64,000 nucleotides of DNA. Source: Bacteroidetes bacterium 46-16. GTDB taxonomy: Bacteria; Bacteroidota; Bacteroidia; Chitinophagales; Chitinophagaceae. The stretch is taken from positions 1 through 64,000 of the forward strand of contig MKUN01000012.1 of assembly GCA_001897835.1 (NCBI GenBank), given 5' to 3'. The notes below the pieces were generated by a model, which saw only the letters and a list, made by a program, of their open reading frames with translations, was not told the origin of the DNA and made no database searches. Every line of letters starts with the position of its first letter. The stretch's first letter is position 1. The translations under genes were made by a program, and so were the position numbers. This document shows positions 35,926-45,072 of the stretch, in pieces.

Positions 35926-37685
35926 TTCTTAGGAATGTCATCGAAAATTGAAAGCTGCCTTTTTCGTTTTACATCGCCTTCGTATGACCGCTCTATAAAT
36001 TTTATCAATCTTTCTTTTCCTATTTGGGCATGAACTTCAGGTTCAAACACTAATTTGGTTGAGTCTGTAATCTCCTCAATACTATTGGCGTACGTTTCAA
36101 TAGAAAAGAAGCGAACAGGCATTTTTAATTCATATGCGCGTGATATTTCAAAAAGTACGCCATCAGCAATAGGACCAAAAACCCAGAGTTCATCACATCT
36201 TGCAATTAACTCATTATTACCTTTTCTGACTAAATCCCTATCAACTCTGTCGCCTAAAAAGTATCCAAATACTTGAAATGGGTTTATTGGAATACCGCTA
36301 CGATTGAATACAAATTCGCAAATGGCATCTTTGCAATAAAAGAACTTTTTTGATTGTGCAGTAAAGATTGTTTTTGTTTTAGTAGTTAAGCTAGGTTTAA
36401 TCCTTACAAGGTCATATAATCCTTCTTTTTCTCTTGTTAGCTTATTGACGAGTGAATTTCCAGCGAGAAATCCACTTACTAAGCTCGGCAGTAATCCTCG
36501 GAAATCCCCAGTTGAATCTCCAGTGACCCAAAAATTGCTATCATGAAGTTTTAGTTCGTTATTTAATAGAGGATAATATCCAAAATATTCAAAGCTAGGT
36601 CCTGTGACATTTGCTCGGGAAGTACATAGTTGCGGAAAATATGTCTGTAAACAGTGTTTGTACGAATCATGAATTTCAGGAGCCCAGGTTGTATTGTTGT
36701 CATTTAGGAAGTCTGCAATTGGTTGATTAATGATTGAATCCTTATTTAATAAACCAAGTAAACCATCTTTGTATTCTAAAAAAGTAGTTTCACTTTCTAT
36801 TCTTAAGTTTATTCCAAAATTTGTTTTTGAATATTTTGATTTATTAGAGACGCCATTAAAAGATGATATTTTTTCGAATTCACCGTGAACTATATATCCA
36901 TTTCTGCAAAAACAAAATGTTCTAAATTCAATGCCTTCTCTTTTGTCATCTCTGATTAATAATTTTAGATCTGTCTGCTTCAAATCTTTAAAATCAAAAT
37001 CCTCATGGTTAGTTTCTATTCTTATTCCTACTTCAAATTTTTTGAAGGTCAGATTGCTTTCTCCAATAAGTTTGGACAAGGCAAGTGATCCAAATTTACC
37101 TCCAGCGTAGATGATATTTCTACATTTGATGTTTTGAAGAACTCCTTCATTATTTTTTATCGAAACATGGTATATATTTCCCTCTTTCTGGATATCGGTT
37201 ACAGAATGGTTAACTAGAAATTTGCTCCTACCAATTTGATCATATAAGTAGAAGCCTAGGTTTGATAATTGTGAATCAGATAGAACAACAGAATTATATT
37301 GTTTATTATGTATTCTTTGGTTATCTTTTATAGTAAATGTCTCAGCTGCACTTGTCGTTAACAGCCAATTCTCATCAAATGCAGGTATTGCAATAGAAAA
37401 ATGATTTAATATTTTTTCTAATTCCAAATATGATTGGAGTAAGAGTTCAGATTTCAACTGATAGAGTTTAGAGCCTGACGGATAAAAGGAAATTTTTCCA
37501 TCTGAATAAAGCCCACCGCCACCTATTCCACTAACGATGTCCTTTGGGATTTGCGGGTTTCTATTGTATAAGTAATCTCCTTTTTCAATAATTATGAAAT
37601 CAATATTTTCCTTCGCTAAAATATTAGCAGCTGAAAGACCTGATGGACCTGCTCCGATAATTACACAGTCTAAAACTTTGCTCAT
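35922..37685 (-). CDS. FAD-dependent oxidoreductase fused to a deoxyribosyltransferase-like domain
   Basis: 587 residues. Residues 1-420 form an NAD(P)/FAD-binding Rossmann protein: GAGPSG at 11-16, IIYAGGKFG near 191-199 and WVTGDSTGDFRGLLPSL near 386-402. Residues about 445-530 form a second domain: KDAICEFVF, GYFLGDRVDRDLVRKGNNEL, CDELWVFGPIADGVLFEISR. The Asp-Glu-Leu-Trp ... Asp-Gly-Val ... Glu pattern is like nucleoside 2-deoxyribosyltransferase-type folds. The protein is not a typical metabolic oxidoreductase, and its substrate is unknown. It is the first gene of an AT-rich two-gene unit, overlapping the PNP gene by 4 bp; ffh diverges from it 112 bp away. Confidence 0.8.
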   Translation of the reverse strand: MSKVLDCVIIGAGPSGLSAANILAKENIDFIIIEKGDYLYNRNPQIPKDIVSGIGGGGLYSDGKISFYPSGSKLYQLKSELLLQSYLELEKILNHFSIAIPAFDENWLLTTSAAETFTIKDNQRIHNKQYNSVVLSDSQLSNLGFYLYDQIGRSKFLVNHSVTDIQKEGNIYHVSIKNNEGVLQNIKCRNIIYAGGKFGSLALSKLIGESNLTFKKFEVGIRIETNHEDFDFKDLKQTDLKLLIRDDKREGIEFRTFCFCRNGYIVHGEFEKISSFNGVSNKSKYSKTNFGINLRIESETTFLEYKDGLLGLLNKDSIINQPIADFLNDNNTTWAPEIHDSYKHCLQTYFPQLCTSRANVTGPSFEYFGYYPLLNNELKLHDSNFWVTGDSTGDFRGLLPSLVSGFLAGNSLVNKLTREKEGLYDLVRIKPSLTTKTKTIFTAQSKKFFYCKDAICEFVFNRSGIPINPFQVFGYFLGDRVDRDLVRKGNNELIARCDELWVFGPIADGVLFEISRAYELKMPVRFFSIETYANSIEEITDSTKLVFEPEVHAQIGKERLIKFIERSYEGDVKRKRQLSIFDDIPKK

Positions 37686-37797
37686 GGATATTTATTCTTC
37701 GACTACTCAAAGTACAGTAATTTATACAATTTAAACTAACTTCGCAAGCCCAAAACCACTTTTAGGTTTTGACTTTTAAATTTGACCTAAGACAATA

Positions 37798-39138
37798 ATG
37801 TTCGAGAATCTCAGTGAGCGGTTAGACTCCGCGTTTAAACAGCTAAAGGGCGAAGGACGCATCAACGAAATAAACGTAGCGGCTACCATCAAGGATATAC
37901 GCCGCGCCCTCGTGGATGCCGACGTGAACTATAAGATAGCCAAGGAACTTACCGACCGCATAAAGGATAAGGCCATGGGCGAGAAGGTGCTTACGGCAGT
38001 AAGCCCCGGCCAACTGATGGTGAAAATAGTGAAGGATGAGCTGGCCGAGCTGATGGGCGGCAAGGAAGAAGAACTGGACCTAAGCGGCAAGCCTACGGTG
38101 ATACTGATAGCGGGCCTGCAAGGCTCGGGTAAGACCACCTTCAGCGGCAAGCTGGCCAGCTTCTTAAAGAGCAAAAAGGGCCTGAACCCCCTGCTGGTAG
38201 CGGCTGATATATACCGCCCCGCGGCCATGGACCAGCTTAATGTGCTGGGCGAGCAGATAAAGGTGCCGGTGCATACCGAGCGCGAGAACAAGGATGCGGT
38301 GAGCATAGCACAAAACGCCATAGCCTATGCCAAAGAGAAGGGGCACAGGGTGGTGATCATAGATACGGCCGGCCGCCTGGCGGTGGACGAGGCCATGATG
38401 ACCGAGGTGGCCAATATTAAAAAGGCCGTGAACCCGCAGGAGATCCTCTTCGTGGTGGACTCGATGACGGGCCAGGATGCGGTGAATACCGCCAAGGCCT
38501 TCAACGACAGGCTGAACTTTACGGGGGTGGTGCTCACCAAGCTGGATGGCGATACACGCGGTGGTGCGGCCCTCACCATCAAGTACACGGTGGAGAAGCC
38601 CATCAAATTCGTAAGCATGGGCGAGAAGCTGGATACGCTGGATGTGTTCTACCCCGAGCGTATGGCGCAGCGTATATTGGGCATGGGCGATATCACCACC
38701 CTGGTGGAGCGTGCGCAGGCGCAGTATGACGAGGTGCAGGCCAAGAAACTGGAGAAGAAGATAAGGGCCAATAAGTTTGACTTCGAGGACTTTAAGGAGC
38801 AGCTGGGCCAGATCAAGAAGATGGGTAACATCAAAGACCTGCTGGCCATGATACCGGGGGTAGGGAAGGCTATTAAAGAAATTGATATATCAGATGACGC
38901 CTTCAAGGGCATAGAGGCCATGATCAACAGCATGACCCCATACGAACGCAATAACCCCGATGTTATAGATACCAAACGCCGCCAGCGCATAGCCAAAGGC
39001 AGCGGCAAGGATATAGCCGAGGTGAATGCCTTCATGAAGCAATTTGACCAGATGCGCCAGATGATGGGCCAGATGAACAAGTTCAAAGGCATGGGCGGCA
39101 TGATGCCGGGTATGGGTGGCATGATGCCGAGGAGGTAG
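37798..39138 (+). CDS. ffh: Signal recognition particle GTPase
   Basis: 446 residues. The protein binds signal sequences and SRP RNA and delivers ribosomes to FtsY. N-domain (about 1-85), G-domain with P-loop GLQGSGKTT (near 106), DTAGRLAVD and TKLDGDTRGGA, and an M-domain (about 300-446) with MIPGVGKAIKEID, SKxRxRR-like DTKRRQRIAKGSGKD and a Met/Gly-rich end (GGMMPGMGG). All hallmarks are intact. Its codon use is clearly GC-richer than the AT-rich gene that diverges from it. Confidence 0.97.
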   Translation: MFENLSERLDSAFKQLKGEGRINEINVAATIKDIRRALVDADVNYKIAKELTDRIKDKAMGEKVLTAVSPGQLMVKIVKDELAELMGGKEEELDLSGKPTVILIAGLQGSGKTTFSGKLASFLKSKKGLNPLLVAADIYRPAAMDQLNVLGEQIKVPVHTERENKDAVSIAQNAIAYAKEKGHRVVIIDTAGRLAVDEAMMTEVANIKKAVNPQEILFVVDSMTGQDAVNTAKAFNDRLNFTGVVLTKLDGDTRGGAALTIKYTVEKPIKFVSMGEKLDTLDVFYPERMAQRILGMGDITTLVERAQAQYDEVQAKKLEKKIRANKFDFEDFKEQLGQIKKMGNIKDLLAMIPGVGKAIKEIDISDDAFKGIEAMINSMTPYERNNPDVIDTKRRQRIAKGSGKDIAEVNAFMKQFDQMRQMMGQMNKFKGMGGMMPGMGGMMPRR

Positions 39139-39315
39139 TTGACCGGTTGACCAATTTTGGGGGGAGACTATAAGGTTGAAGGCTAAATGCTTAAAAGCGA
39201 AATATTATTTATGATTATAAAAATTATATAAACTTTTGGCTTTTAACTTTTGACTTTTTACTTAACTTCGCAGTCCTGAAAATTTATTGTTAAACACAAA
39301 TAATTTCTATTATTT

Positions 39316-39843
39316 ATGTCTGTAAAGATCCGCCTACAGCGCCATGGGTCTAAAAAGCGCCCATTCTATTTCATCGTAGTTGCCAATAGTGCAGCGCCCC
39401 GCGATGGTAAATTCATTGAAAAACTCGGTACTTACAACCCGCTGACCGTGCCTGCAACCGTGCGCGTGAACCGCGAGCGTTCGCTCTACTGGCTTCAGAA
39501 GGGTGCACAGCCTACCAATACCTGCCGCAGGATATTGTCGTTCAAGGGTGTGCTGTACCTGAAGCACCTGATGCGTGGTGTGGCCCTGGGCCTCTTTGAC
39601 GAGAAGGCTGCCATGGACAAGTTTGAAAAATGGAACGGTGAGCACGAAGAGCTGGTAGCAAAACGTGAAGAAACACACCGCAAGCACAAACAGGAAAAAC
39701 GCCATGCCGCCAACGAAGAATCGGTACGCCTGGTAGAAGAAAAGCAAGCTGCTAAAGTTGCCAGCGCCGCTGCAACTGAAGAAACTGCCGAGGTAGAAGA
39801 GGGTGGTGAAGCACCTGCTGCTGAAGAAGCACCTGCTGAATAA
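39316..39843 (+). CDS. rpsP: 30S ribosomal protein S16 with long acidic tail
   Basis: 175 residues, about twice the length in E. coli. The conserved core is residues 1-85 ([30 protein letters not shown]). The second half is helical and Lys/Glu/Ala rich ([20 protein letters not shown]), ending in an Ala/Glu-rich tail ([15 protein letters not shown]), as in many Bacteroidota. S16 binds 16S rRNA and helps 30S assembly. A good terminator follows. It is 177 bp from ffh, so it may have its own promoter. Confidence 0.95.
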   Translation: MSVKIRLQRHGSKKRPFYFIVVANSAAPRDGKFIEKLGTYNPLTVPATVRVNRERSLYWLQKGAQPTNTCRRILSFKGVLYLKHLMRGVALGLFDEKAAMDKFEKWNGEHEELVAKREETHRKHKQEKRHAANEESVRLVEEKQAAKVASAAATEETAEVEEGGEAPAAEEAPAE

Positions 39844-39870
39844 TGTGCCGGCCGGCAATGTAATATTTAA

Positions 39871-39900
39871 ATAGTCCCGCATTAACGGGACTATTTTTTT
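39871..39900 (+). terminator. Terminator of rpsP
   Basis: Stem ATAGTCCCG / CGGGACTAT with a 6-nt loop (39871-39894), followed by a T-run. Confidence 0.85.
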
Positions 39901-40023
39901 GTGCGGGACCGTATAGATCTGATTGAGAAAAATATTTTTAAATTAAAGACTTGTCTGTAAATTTAGCCAATCTGCGGCCTGCCGGGACACGCAGGTTTCT
40001 TTAGACTGTACTTGAACTAATAT

Positions 40024-40779
40024 ATGAATGATGCACGCCCATCTATACGCCTGAGCCTGGTTGTACCCTGTTACAATGAAGCGGAGCGGATAGGTCTTTT
40101 ATACAGTGGTATTGAGCCGTTTATCAACATGTGGAAAGGTGAGCTGGAAATAATCATCGTTAACGATGGCAGTAAGGACGATACCTTTAAGCTGCTGCAT
40201 GAACATGCTGTTTACCAGGCACATAGCAATTTAATAACGATCATAAGCCAGGAGAATACCGGCAAAGGGGGAGCGCTGCGCAATGGTGTATTGCATGCCA
40301 GGGGCGATTATATACTTACACTGGATGCAGATATGGCTTCGCCACCCTCAGAACTGGTGAAATGGATGGAGCAAATGAACTGGCAGCCGGATGAGCACAC
40401 TATATACATTGGATCGCGCGAGCATAAGGATTCGGTAATAAAAAAGCAGAATAACAGGAAAGTGGCGGGCAATATCTTTAATTTAGTGGTGCGACTGCTG
40501 ATACCTTTGAAAGTAAAGGATACGCAATGCGGGTTTAAACTATATGCTGCAGGGGTAGCAAAAAAATATTTCGGCAGCCTGCAGACCTATGGCTGGGCCC
40601 ATGATGTGGAGATACTATATAAGGCCCAACTGGACAAAATAAATATAGTGGAGATGCCCCTGCAGTGGAATGCAATAGACGGCAGCAAAATAAGCCTGTT
40701 CAAAGACGGTCTGAACATGTTCCTGGAGACGATGCGGATAGTGATAAAAACAAAAAAAGCATTTAAAAGACAGCATTAA
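40024..40779 (+). CDS. Family 2 glycosyltransferase (dolichyl-phosphate-glucosyltransferase-like)
   Basis: 251 residues. N-terminal LSLVVPCYNEAERI and IIIVNDGSKDDT form the nucleotide-sugar fold, DAD at 101-103 is the metal motif, and DTQCGFKLYAAGVAKKYF with QTYGWAHDVEILYKAQ is the acceptor part. The best match is enzymes that move glucose or mannose onto a polyprenyl phosphate. The next gene, 9 bp downstream, encodes an integral membrane glycosyltransferase (GT-C type) that may use this lipid-linked sugar. Both likely work in glycosylation of surface molecules, such as O-glycans. Confidence 0.9.
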   Translation: MNDARPSIRLSLVVPCYNEAERIGLLYSGIEPFINMWKGELEIIIVNDGSKDDTFKLLHEHAVYQAHSNLITIISQENTGKGGALRNGVLHARGDYILTLDADMASPPSELVKWMEQMNWQPDEHTIYIGSREHKDSVIKKQNNRKVAGNIFNLVVRLLIPLKVKDTQCGFKLYAAGVAKKYFGSLQTYGWAHDVEILYKAQLDKINIVEMPLQWNAIDGSKISLFKDGLNMFLETMRIVIKTKKAFKRQH

Positions 40780-40788
40780 TTACTAAAC

Positions 40789-42708
40789 GTGGAGCTAAAA
40801 ACAAGCAAAAAGATCGACCTCAGGCTGGCCACATTGCTGAGCCTGGCCTTTATGTGTATCGTGATGCTGTGGGCAAGTAAGGATTTTGGTATTACAGGTG
40901 ACGAATTCACCCAAAATACTTATGGCGAGAAAGTATATGACTACTATGCCAGCTTTGGTAAAGACAAATCGTGCATGGAGTATAAGAACCTGGCCTATTA
41001 TGGCGGCTTCTTCGACCTGCTCTGTGTAACTGTAAATAAGATATTGCCAACGGATGAGTATAATACAAGACATTTTATCATAGCCCTGTTCGGTTTCCTG
41101 CTGATCGCAGTGTCGGCAATGCTGGCAAAGGAATATAAAGGCTGGGGAGCAGGATTTCTTACCGCATGGTTCCTGTTCCTGTCGCCCCGGTTTTTCGGGC
41201 AGAGCATGAACAATCCCAAGGACGTGCCCTTTGCGCTGGGTATGATGCTGGGTATTTATTTTATTATCCGCTTCATCAAAGCATTTCCCAAGCCTACCTT
41301 TAAAGATACGCTGTGGCTGGCTTTGTCGATCGGCCTGGCCATAAGTATCAGGATCGGCGGGCTTATCCTGATCCCGTTCCTTGCCGCAGGCATAGGCCTT
41401 GAGTATTTCTTCAACTGGAAAGATGAATATAAACTCAGCGGGCAGGAAATACGGAAGTATGTTATACGCAGTATTATGGCCTGTATCGCAGGCTATGCCG
41501 TGGGATTGATCTTCTGGCCATACGGACTCGAAGGCCCGCTTGATCACCCTTTCAATGCCCTGGGGGAAATGTCGCAATTCTCCACCGGTATAAGGATGCT
41601 CTTCGATGACAAGCATATTATGAGCTCAAATGTGCCCTGGTACTATATACCTAAATGGATATCGATCAGCTCACCCATTATCATATTGCTTGGTATCTAT
41701 GCTTCGCCAGCCTTGTTTTTCCTCAAAAAGTATAAGTTCCATAGTTTATTCTTTTTGTTTTTTGTGGCACTGTTCCCGCTATTGTACGTGATCTATAAGA
41801 AATCGCCCTTGTATGATGGCTGGCGACATCTTTTCTTCATCTACCCGGCACTTGTGGTGATCAGTGCACTTACCTTCTGTACGTTCATCGACATGATCAA
41901 AAGCAAGTATGGCCAGTATGCTTTTGTGGCAGTAATTGTGCTTGGGCTGTTGCTGCCAACGAAGTGGAGCATTGCCAATTATCCGAATGAAGTGGTATAC
42001 TTTAATGAATTTGTAGGTGGTATAGACGGTGCATACGGGCATTATGAAACGGATTACTACATGAATGCCCTGAAACAGGCTGTATATAAGCTGGCAAAGG
42101 ATAAAGACCTGTATCATGCCAGGGATACGATACGTATCGGCACAAATTGTATAGACCCGCTCTGGCCATACGTGTGGACCATAAACCCAAAGATACTCTG
42201 TGTATATGCACGCTATGACGACCGCTATAATAAGAAGTGGGATTACGGCCTTTTCTACAGCCGGTTCATATCTAAGGACTTATTGCAGGGTAATTATTTC
42301 CCTCCTAAAGACGCATATAGCACTATAAAGGCTGATAACACGCCTTTGTATGCTATAATGAACTGGACAGAGGCAGACAATGCTGTATATACGGGCGGAC
42401 AGTACATGCAGGCAAAAGACTACGCTAATGCTGCAGCCCACTATGGTATAGCAATGACGCTGGACCCGAATGACGAAACGATATACAGTAACTATGCGAT
42501 TGCCTTATTCAGCACACAGAATATAGATAGTGTAAAAAAGGCCATAGATGTAATAAGCCGGGGTATAAAAATGGACCCAGGTAATATACAATCGTACAGG
42601 ATAGCGGCAGCAATGTATGGTGCGATAGGCGATAAAGCACATGCCCAGCAAATGGAAACAACGATGAATGAGCTGATCATGCAGGAGCAGGAAGGAAGTG
42701 AAGAATAA
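40789..42708 (+). CDS. Membrane glycosyltransferase (GT-C type) with C-terminal TPR
   Basis: 639 residues from a GTG start. About 12 membrane helices fill residues 10-430. The first loop contains KDFGITGDEFTQ with D38/E39 at the catalytic position of the GT-C superfamily. A short periplasmic-type region and then two TPR-like helix pairs (about 535-625; AAAHYGIAMTLDPNDETIYSN, GIKMDPGNIQSYRIAAAMYG) complete the protein. It probably uses a polyprenyl-phosphate sugar. It follows the GT2 gene by 9 bp, forming an operon. Confidence 0.82.
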   Translation: MELKTSKKIDLRLATLLSLAFMCIVMLWASKDFGITGDEFTQNTYGEKVYDYYASFGKDKSCMEYKNLAYYGGFFDLLCVTVNKILPTDEYNTRHFIIALFGFLLIAVSAMLAKEYKGWGAGFLTAWFLFLSPRFFGQSMNNPKDVPFALGMMLGIYFIIRFIKAFPKPTFKDTLWLALSIGLAISIRIGGLILIPFLAAGIGLEYFFNWKDEYKLSGQEIRKYVIRSIMACIAGYAVGLIFWPYGLEGPLDHPFNALGEMSQFSTGIRMLFDDKHIMSSNVPWYYIPKWISISSPIIILLGIYASPALFFLKKYKFHSLFFLFFVALFPLLYVIYKKSPLYDGWRHLFFIYPALVVISALTFCTFIDMIKSKYGQYAFVAVIVLGLLLPTKWSIANYPNEVVYFNEFVGGIDGAYGHYETDYYMNALKQAVYKLAKDKDLYHARDTIRIGTNCIDPLWPYVWTINPKILCVYARYDDRYNKKWDYGLFYSRFISKDLLQGNYFPPKDAYSTIKADNTPLYAIMNWTEADNAVYTGGQYMQAKDYANAAAHYGIAMTLDPNDETIYSNYAIALFSTQNIDSVKKAIDVISRGIKMDPGNIQSYRIAAAMYGAIGDKAHAQQMETTMNELIMQEQEGSEE

Positions 42709-42730
42709 TATGCATCGAAGTATTTATAAA

Positions 42731-42765
42731 AAGATAAGCCCCCTGAGCAGGGGCTTATCTTTTTA
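42731..42765. terminator. Bidirectional terminator
   Basis: Stem AAGATAAGCCCC / GGGGCTTATCTT (42731-42762) with a 7-nt centre, A-rich left side and T-rich right side. It stops the glycosyltransferase operon and the convergent small-protein gene. Confidence 0.8.
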
Positions 42766-42804
42766 TAATAACCATTAACACACAATTTGAGTACAAACAG
42801 CGCT

Positions 42805-43032
42805 TTAGTTGTTGTATGCGCTTACCGGTTTGTCGATCCTGCTATTGATCCCCGAATTACCTGAATAACCTGACTTCTTATCGCGGTTGATATTGCCGCT
42901 GCTATCTGTGCTTAAGAGCAGTATTAGCGCTATGATTACTGCATATATTCCAACTAATGTTGCGGTAAGCCAACGGGAGGCAATGTGAGGACGCCGGGGT
43001 AACTGATAAGCCATTTCTTCTACTGTTTTCAA
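42805..43032 (-). CDS. Small hypothetical membrane protein
   Basis: 75 residues. One strong membrane helix (LTATLVGIYAVIIALILLLS, about 22-41) is flanked by basic and Ser/Asn-rich parts. There is no lipobox and no recognised family. It has its own terminator side and probably its own promoter. Whether it is expressed cannot be told. Confidence 0.55.
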   Translation of the reverse strand: MKTVEEMAYQLPRRPHIASRWLTATLVGIYAVIIALILLLSTDSSGNINRDKKSGYSGNSGINSRIDKPVSAYNN

Positions 43033-43139
43033 AGTTTGTATAAGTAAGACAAATGCCTGGGGTATTATCTCAGTTATATTGCCACAAATTTTAAGCCAAA
43101 AATGAATTTTAGCTATTTTTTTTCAAAATAGTTTCCTGT

Positions 43140-44102
43140 TTAGTTTGCAGAACTCTTTTTGAGCCATTTTTCCACTTCATCCTGGCTGAAAATGATATAG
43201 TTAGGCTGGGCTTCGACCCATCCGTTATCCACCCAGTCGATCTGGGGTATGGCAATGATGACCTCGCCATTGGATCTTTTGGCTACAATTTCTTTAAAAG
43301 GTTCTTCTTCAAGGCGGGTATAGGGGATATTTGTGGCTTTTGTTTCATCGAAAAATGGCTTAAAATTCTTGTCGTTGCCCACAATTACCATATAAAAAGG
43401 TAATGAAGGGTCTTCTTCTTTCATAATGTGCATTTTGAGTGCGGCTTTGCGGCAATGGGGGCAGCCGAGACTGAAGAAGCCGATGATGTGTTTGCCACTA
43501 TTCAGGTCGATAGCAGGAGCATCTTTTTTGCCCGGTGCGTAAAGCGCCGAAAGATCGAGTTTGTAATGGTCTTTGCCCAGCCAAGCCTGTTTTTCGAAGA
43601 GTACAGGGAAGTAGATAAAAACTGTAGCCAGGAGGCCGATGAAGATAAGTGTTTCGGCGAGCCAGGACCATTTAAATGCCAGGCCTTTGTGAAAACGGAT
43701 CAACAAGAGGAGGAGTAAGATGAGCACAGCATTTTTCAGCAAGGAGGCTGAGGGGCTCATCCATATCTGATCGCCGAAGCAACCGCAGTTTACATTATTG
43801 CCCTGGGTTATCCACAGGTATACGAGGTATATGCTGAATACCAGCAACAATGCCAATGCCGTTTTTAAGACCCATTTTTTGCGACCGAAAAGGTGGAGGG
43901 CAATGGATACGCCAAGTGCAGCTTCAAAACCTACTAATACTCTTGCCAATAAGGTTGCAAAGAACCAGGGCATATGTGTAACGTCAACAATGGTATATTC
44001 AAAACTCTGGATAGGAAGTGTTTTTGTATAGGCGGAGTATATAAATGTGGCTCCAATGGCGATGCTTATTAAAATAAATACTGCGGTGGCAATTTTCTTC
44101 AT
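43140..44102 (-). CDS. MauE/DoxX-like membrane protein fused to thioredoxin-like domain
   Basis: 320 residues from the ATG at 44102. Four or five membrane helices hold the MauE-type motif NCGCFG (105-110). A soluble domain follows with the thioredoxin active site CPHC (214-217) in FFSLGCPHCRKA and a typical fold (FYMVIVGNDKNFKPFF). MauE-like proteins supply or recycle electrons to periplasmic Cys pairs. A fusion with its partner thioredoxin suggests a self-contained disulphide relay. The next genes encode Cys-containing lipoproteins, potential clients by position. That is inference. Confidence 0.82.
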   Translation of the reverse strand: MKKIATAVFILISIAIGATFIYSAYTKTLPIQSFEYTIVDVTHMPWFFATLLARVLVGFEAALGVSIALHLFGRKKWVLKTALALLLVFSIYLVYLWITQGNNVNCGCFGDQIWMSPSASLLKNAVLILLLLLLIRFHKGLAFKWSWLAETLIFIGLLATVFIYFPVLFEKQAWLGKDHYKLDLSALYAPGKKDAPAIDLNSGKHIIGFFSLGCPHCRKAALKMHIMKEEDPSLPFYMVIVGNDKNFKPFFDETKATNIPYTRLEEEPFKEIVAKRSNGEVIIAIPQIDWVDNGWVEAQPNYIIFSQDEVEKWLKKSSAN

Positions 44103-44235
44103 AATGTGTAAAATTAGTAAGCCAGATCGGTTAGGCAATTGACAGGCTAAAGATAAGATGAGAAATATGTTTTGCGAATACCGCCAATCCTTAAGTATTT
44201 GGAAATGCAGGCATAATCAACCAGCGCGCGACTGC

Positions 44236-44273
44236 ATAAAAAACAAACAGAGAGCATATGTATGCTCTCTGTT
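44236..44273 (-). terminator. Terminator of lipoprotein gene 1
   Basis: Stem AACAGAGAGCAT / ATGCTCTCTGTT with loop ATGT, followed on the minus strand by a T-rich run (TTTGTTTTTT). Confidence 0.8.
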
Positions 44274-44293
44274 GTCAAAATAATGCGAAAAAA

Positions 44294-44515
44294 CTATTTT
44301 AAAGAACAGCTAAGACCTGTCCAAGCAGCATTTGTATATGCTGTACACCAAGCTTTTGCGTCTTTTTTACTCAGTTTGGTACCAGACTTAACTTCTGAAG
44401 TTGTAGTTTGGCCATTAACTGTGTAAGAGCAAGAACATGTGTATTCTTTCTTGCATGATGTGAGTGATAATGCGCCAATGAAGGCAACCATTACAATTGG
44501 GGCGATTTTTTTCAT
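44294..44515 (-). CDS. Tandem lipoprotein paralogue 1 (four-Cys small lipoprotein)
   Basis: 73 residues. Signal with lipobox SLTSC (lipid Cys at 21). The mature part has CxC at 27/29, Cys57 in KDAKAWC and a final Cys70 close to the end (SCSLK). The signature shared with its three neighbours is C-K-K-[DE]-[YW]-x-C-x-C, then D-A-x3-C, then a last Cys. It is the only one of the four with an extended Thr/Ser loop between. No known family was recognised. A well-matching promoter and a terminator are nearby, so it is probably transcribed alone. Confidence 0.78.
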   Translation of the reverse strand: MKKIAPIVMVAFIGALSLTSCKKEYTCSCSYTVNGQTTTSEVKSGTKLSKKDAKAWCTAYTNAAWTGLSCSLK

Positions 44516-44540
44516 AATTATCGGTTTTTTTAATTTGTTA

Positions 44541-44571
44541 CAAAAATATACTGTTAATTGAAAATTTGCAA
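44541..44571 (-). promoter_or_regulatory. Predicted promoter of lipoprotein gene 1
   Basis: On the minus strand TTG (44571-44569), 20 bases, then TATTTTTG (44548-44541). This matches the Bacteroidota consensus. It lies 25 bases before the ATG at 44515. Confidence 0.6.
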
Positions 44572-44732
44572 GCTTCGAAGTAATCTATTACAGATTTTTT
44601 TCAAGAGCAAAAGTAAATAGCAGATACATTTTAGTAAATACCATTTTCGTGGTAATTCAATACCCGTGCCAGTACGGAGTAATATGTCATAAAGCCACTT
44701 TACATAGATTTAAAGGCCGGTAGCTATGTTAT

Positions 44733-44942
44733 TTATTTAAGTACGCAGCTTCCTCCTCCAGTTGCCCAAAGTACATCGAGCGTATTACATGCACTTTGTG
44801 CATCTTTCTTCTTTTTATCTTTAATGGCAATAGTTTCTGAATCGCCAGTGGGATCAGAACAAGTACATGTCCAATCCTTTTTGCATGAAGTCATGGATGC
44901 ACAAACAAATAAGACAACGGCTACAAGTGTAATTTTTTTCAT
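44733..44942 (-). CDS. Tandem lipoprotein paralogue 2
   Basis: 69 residues. Lipobox SMTSC (Cys 20), then KKDWTCTC (Cys 26/28), a Lys-rich stretch KDKKKKDAQSAC (Cys 52) and Cys66 in GGGSCVLK. Residue spacing from the lipid Cys to the CxC pair (six) is the same as in the other three copies. It is a stand-alone gene, with gaps of about 130-220 bp on both sides. Function is unknown. Confidence 0.78.
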   Translation of the reverse strand: MKKITLVAVVLFVCASMTSCKKDWTCTCSDPTGDSETIAIKDKKKKDAQSACNTLDVLWATGGGSCVLK

Positions 44943-44964
44943 AAAATTTTTTTTAGTTCAAGTG

Positions 44965-44995
44965 TAAATATAGCTTTCGCAAGTTTCAGTTGCAA
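44965..44995 (-). promoter_or_regulatory. Predicted promoter of lipoprotein gene 2
   Basis: On the minus strand TTG (44995-44993), 20 bases, then TATATTTA (44972-44965). The last base departs from consensus. The leader is about 17 bases. Confidence 0.5.
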
Positions 44996-45014
44996 GCAAA
45001 ATTGCTGCCCGGGC

Positions 45015-45051
45015 ATAAAAATACCGTAAACGATAGAATCGTTTACGGTAT
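45015..45051 (-). terminator. Terminator after lipoprotein genes 3-4
   Basis: A 14-bp perfect stem ATACCGTAAACGAT / ATCGTTTACGGTAT with loop AGA (45021-45051), followed by T-rich sequence on the minus strand. It is 21 bases past the stop of gene 3. Confidence 0.85.
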
Positions 45052-45072
45052 TGTATTATATGTTTATGTGTT

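Noticed and set aside
40795-41616. Reverse-strand ORF antisense to the GT-C gene
   Set aside because: The forward gene has a consistent membrane pattern and operon position; the antisense reading has none.
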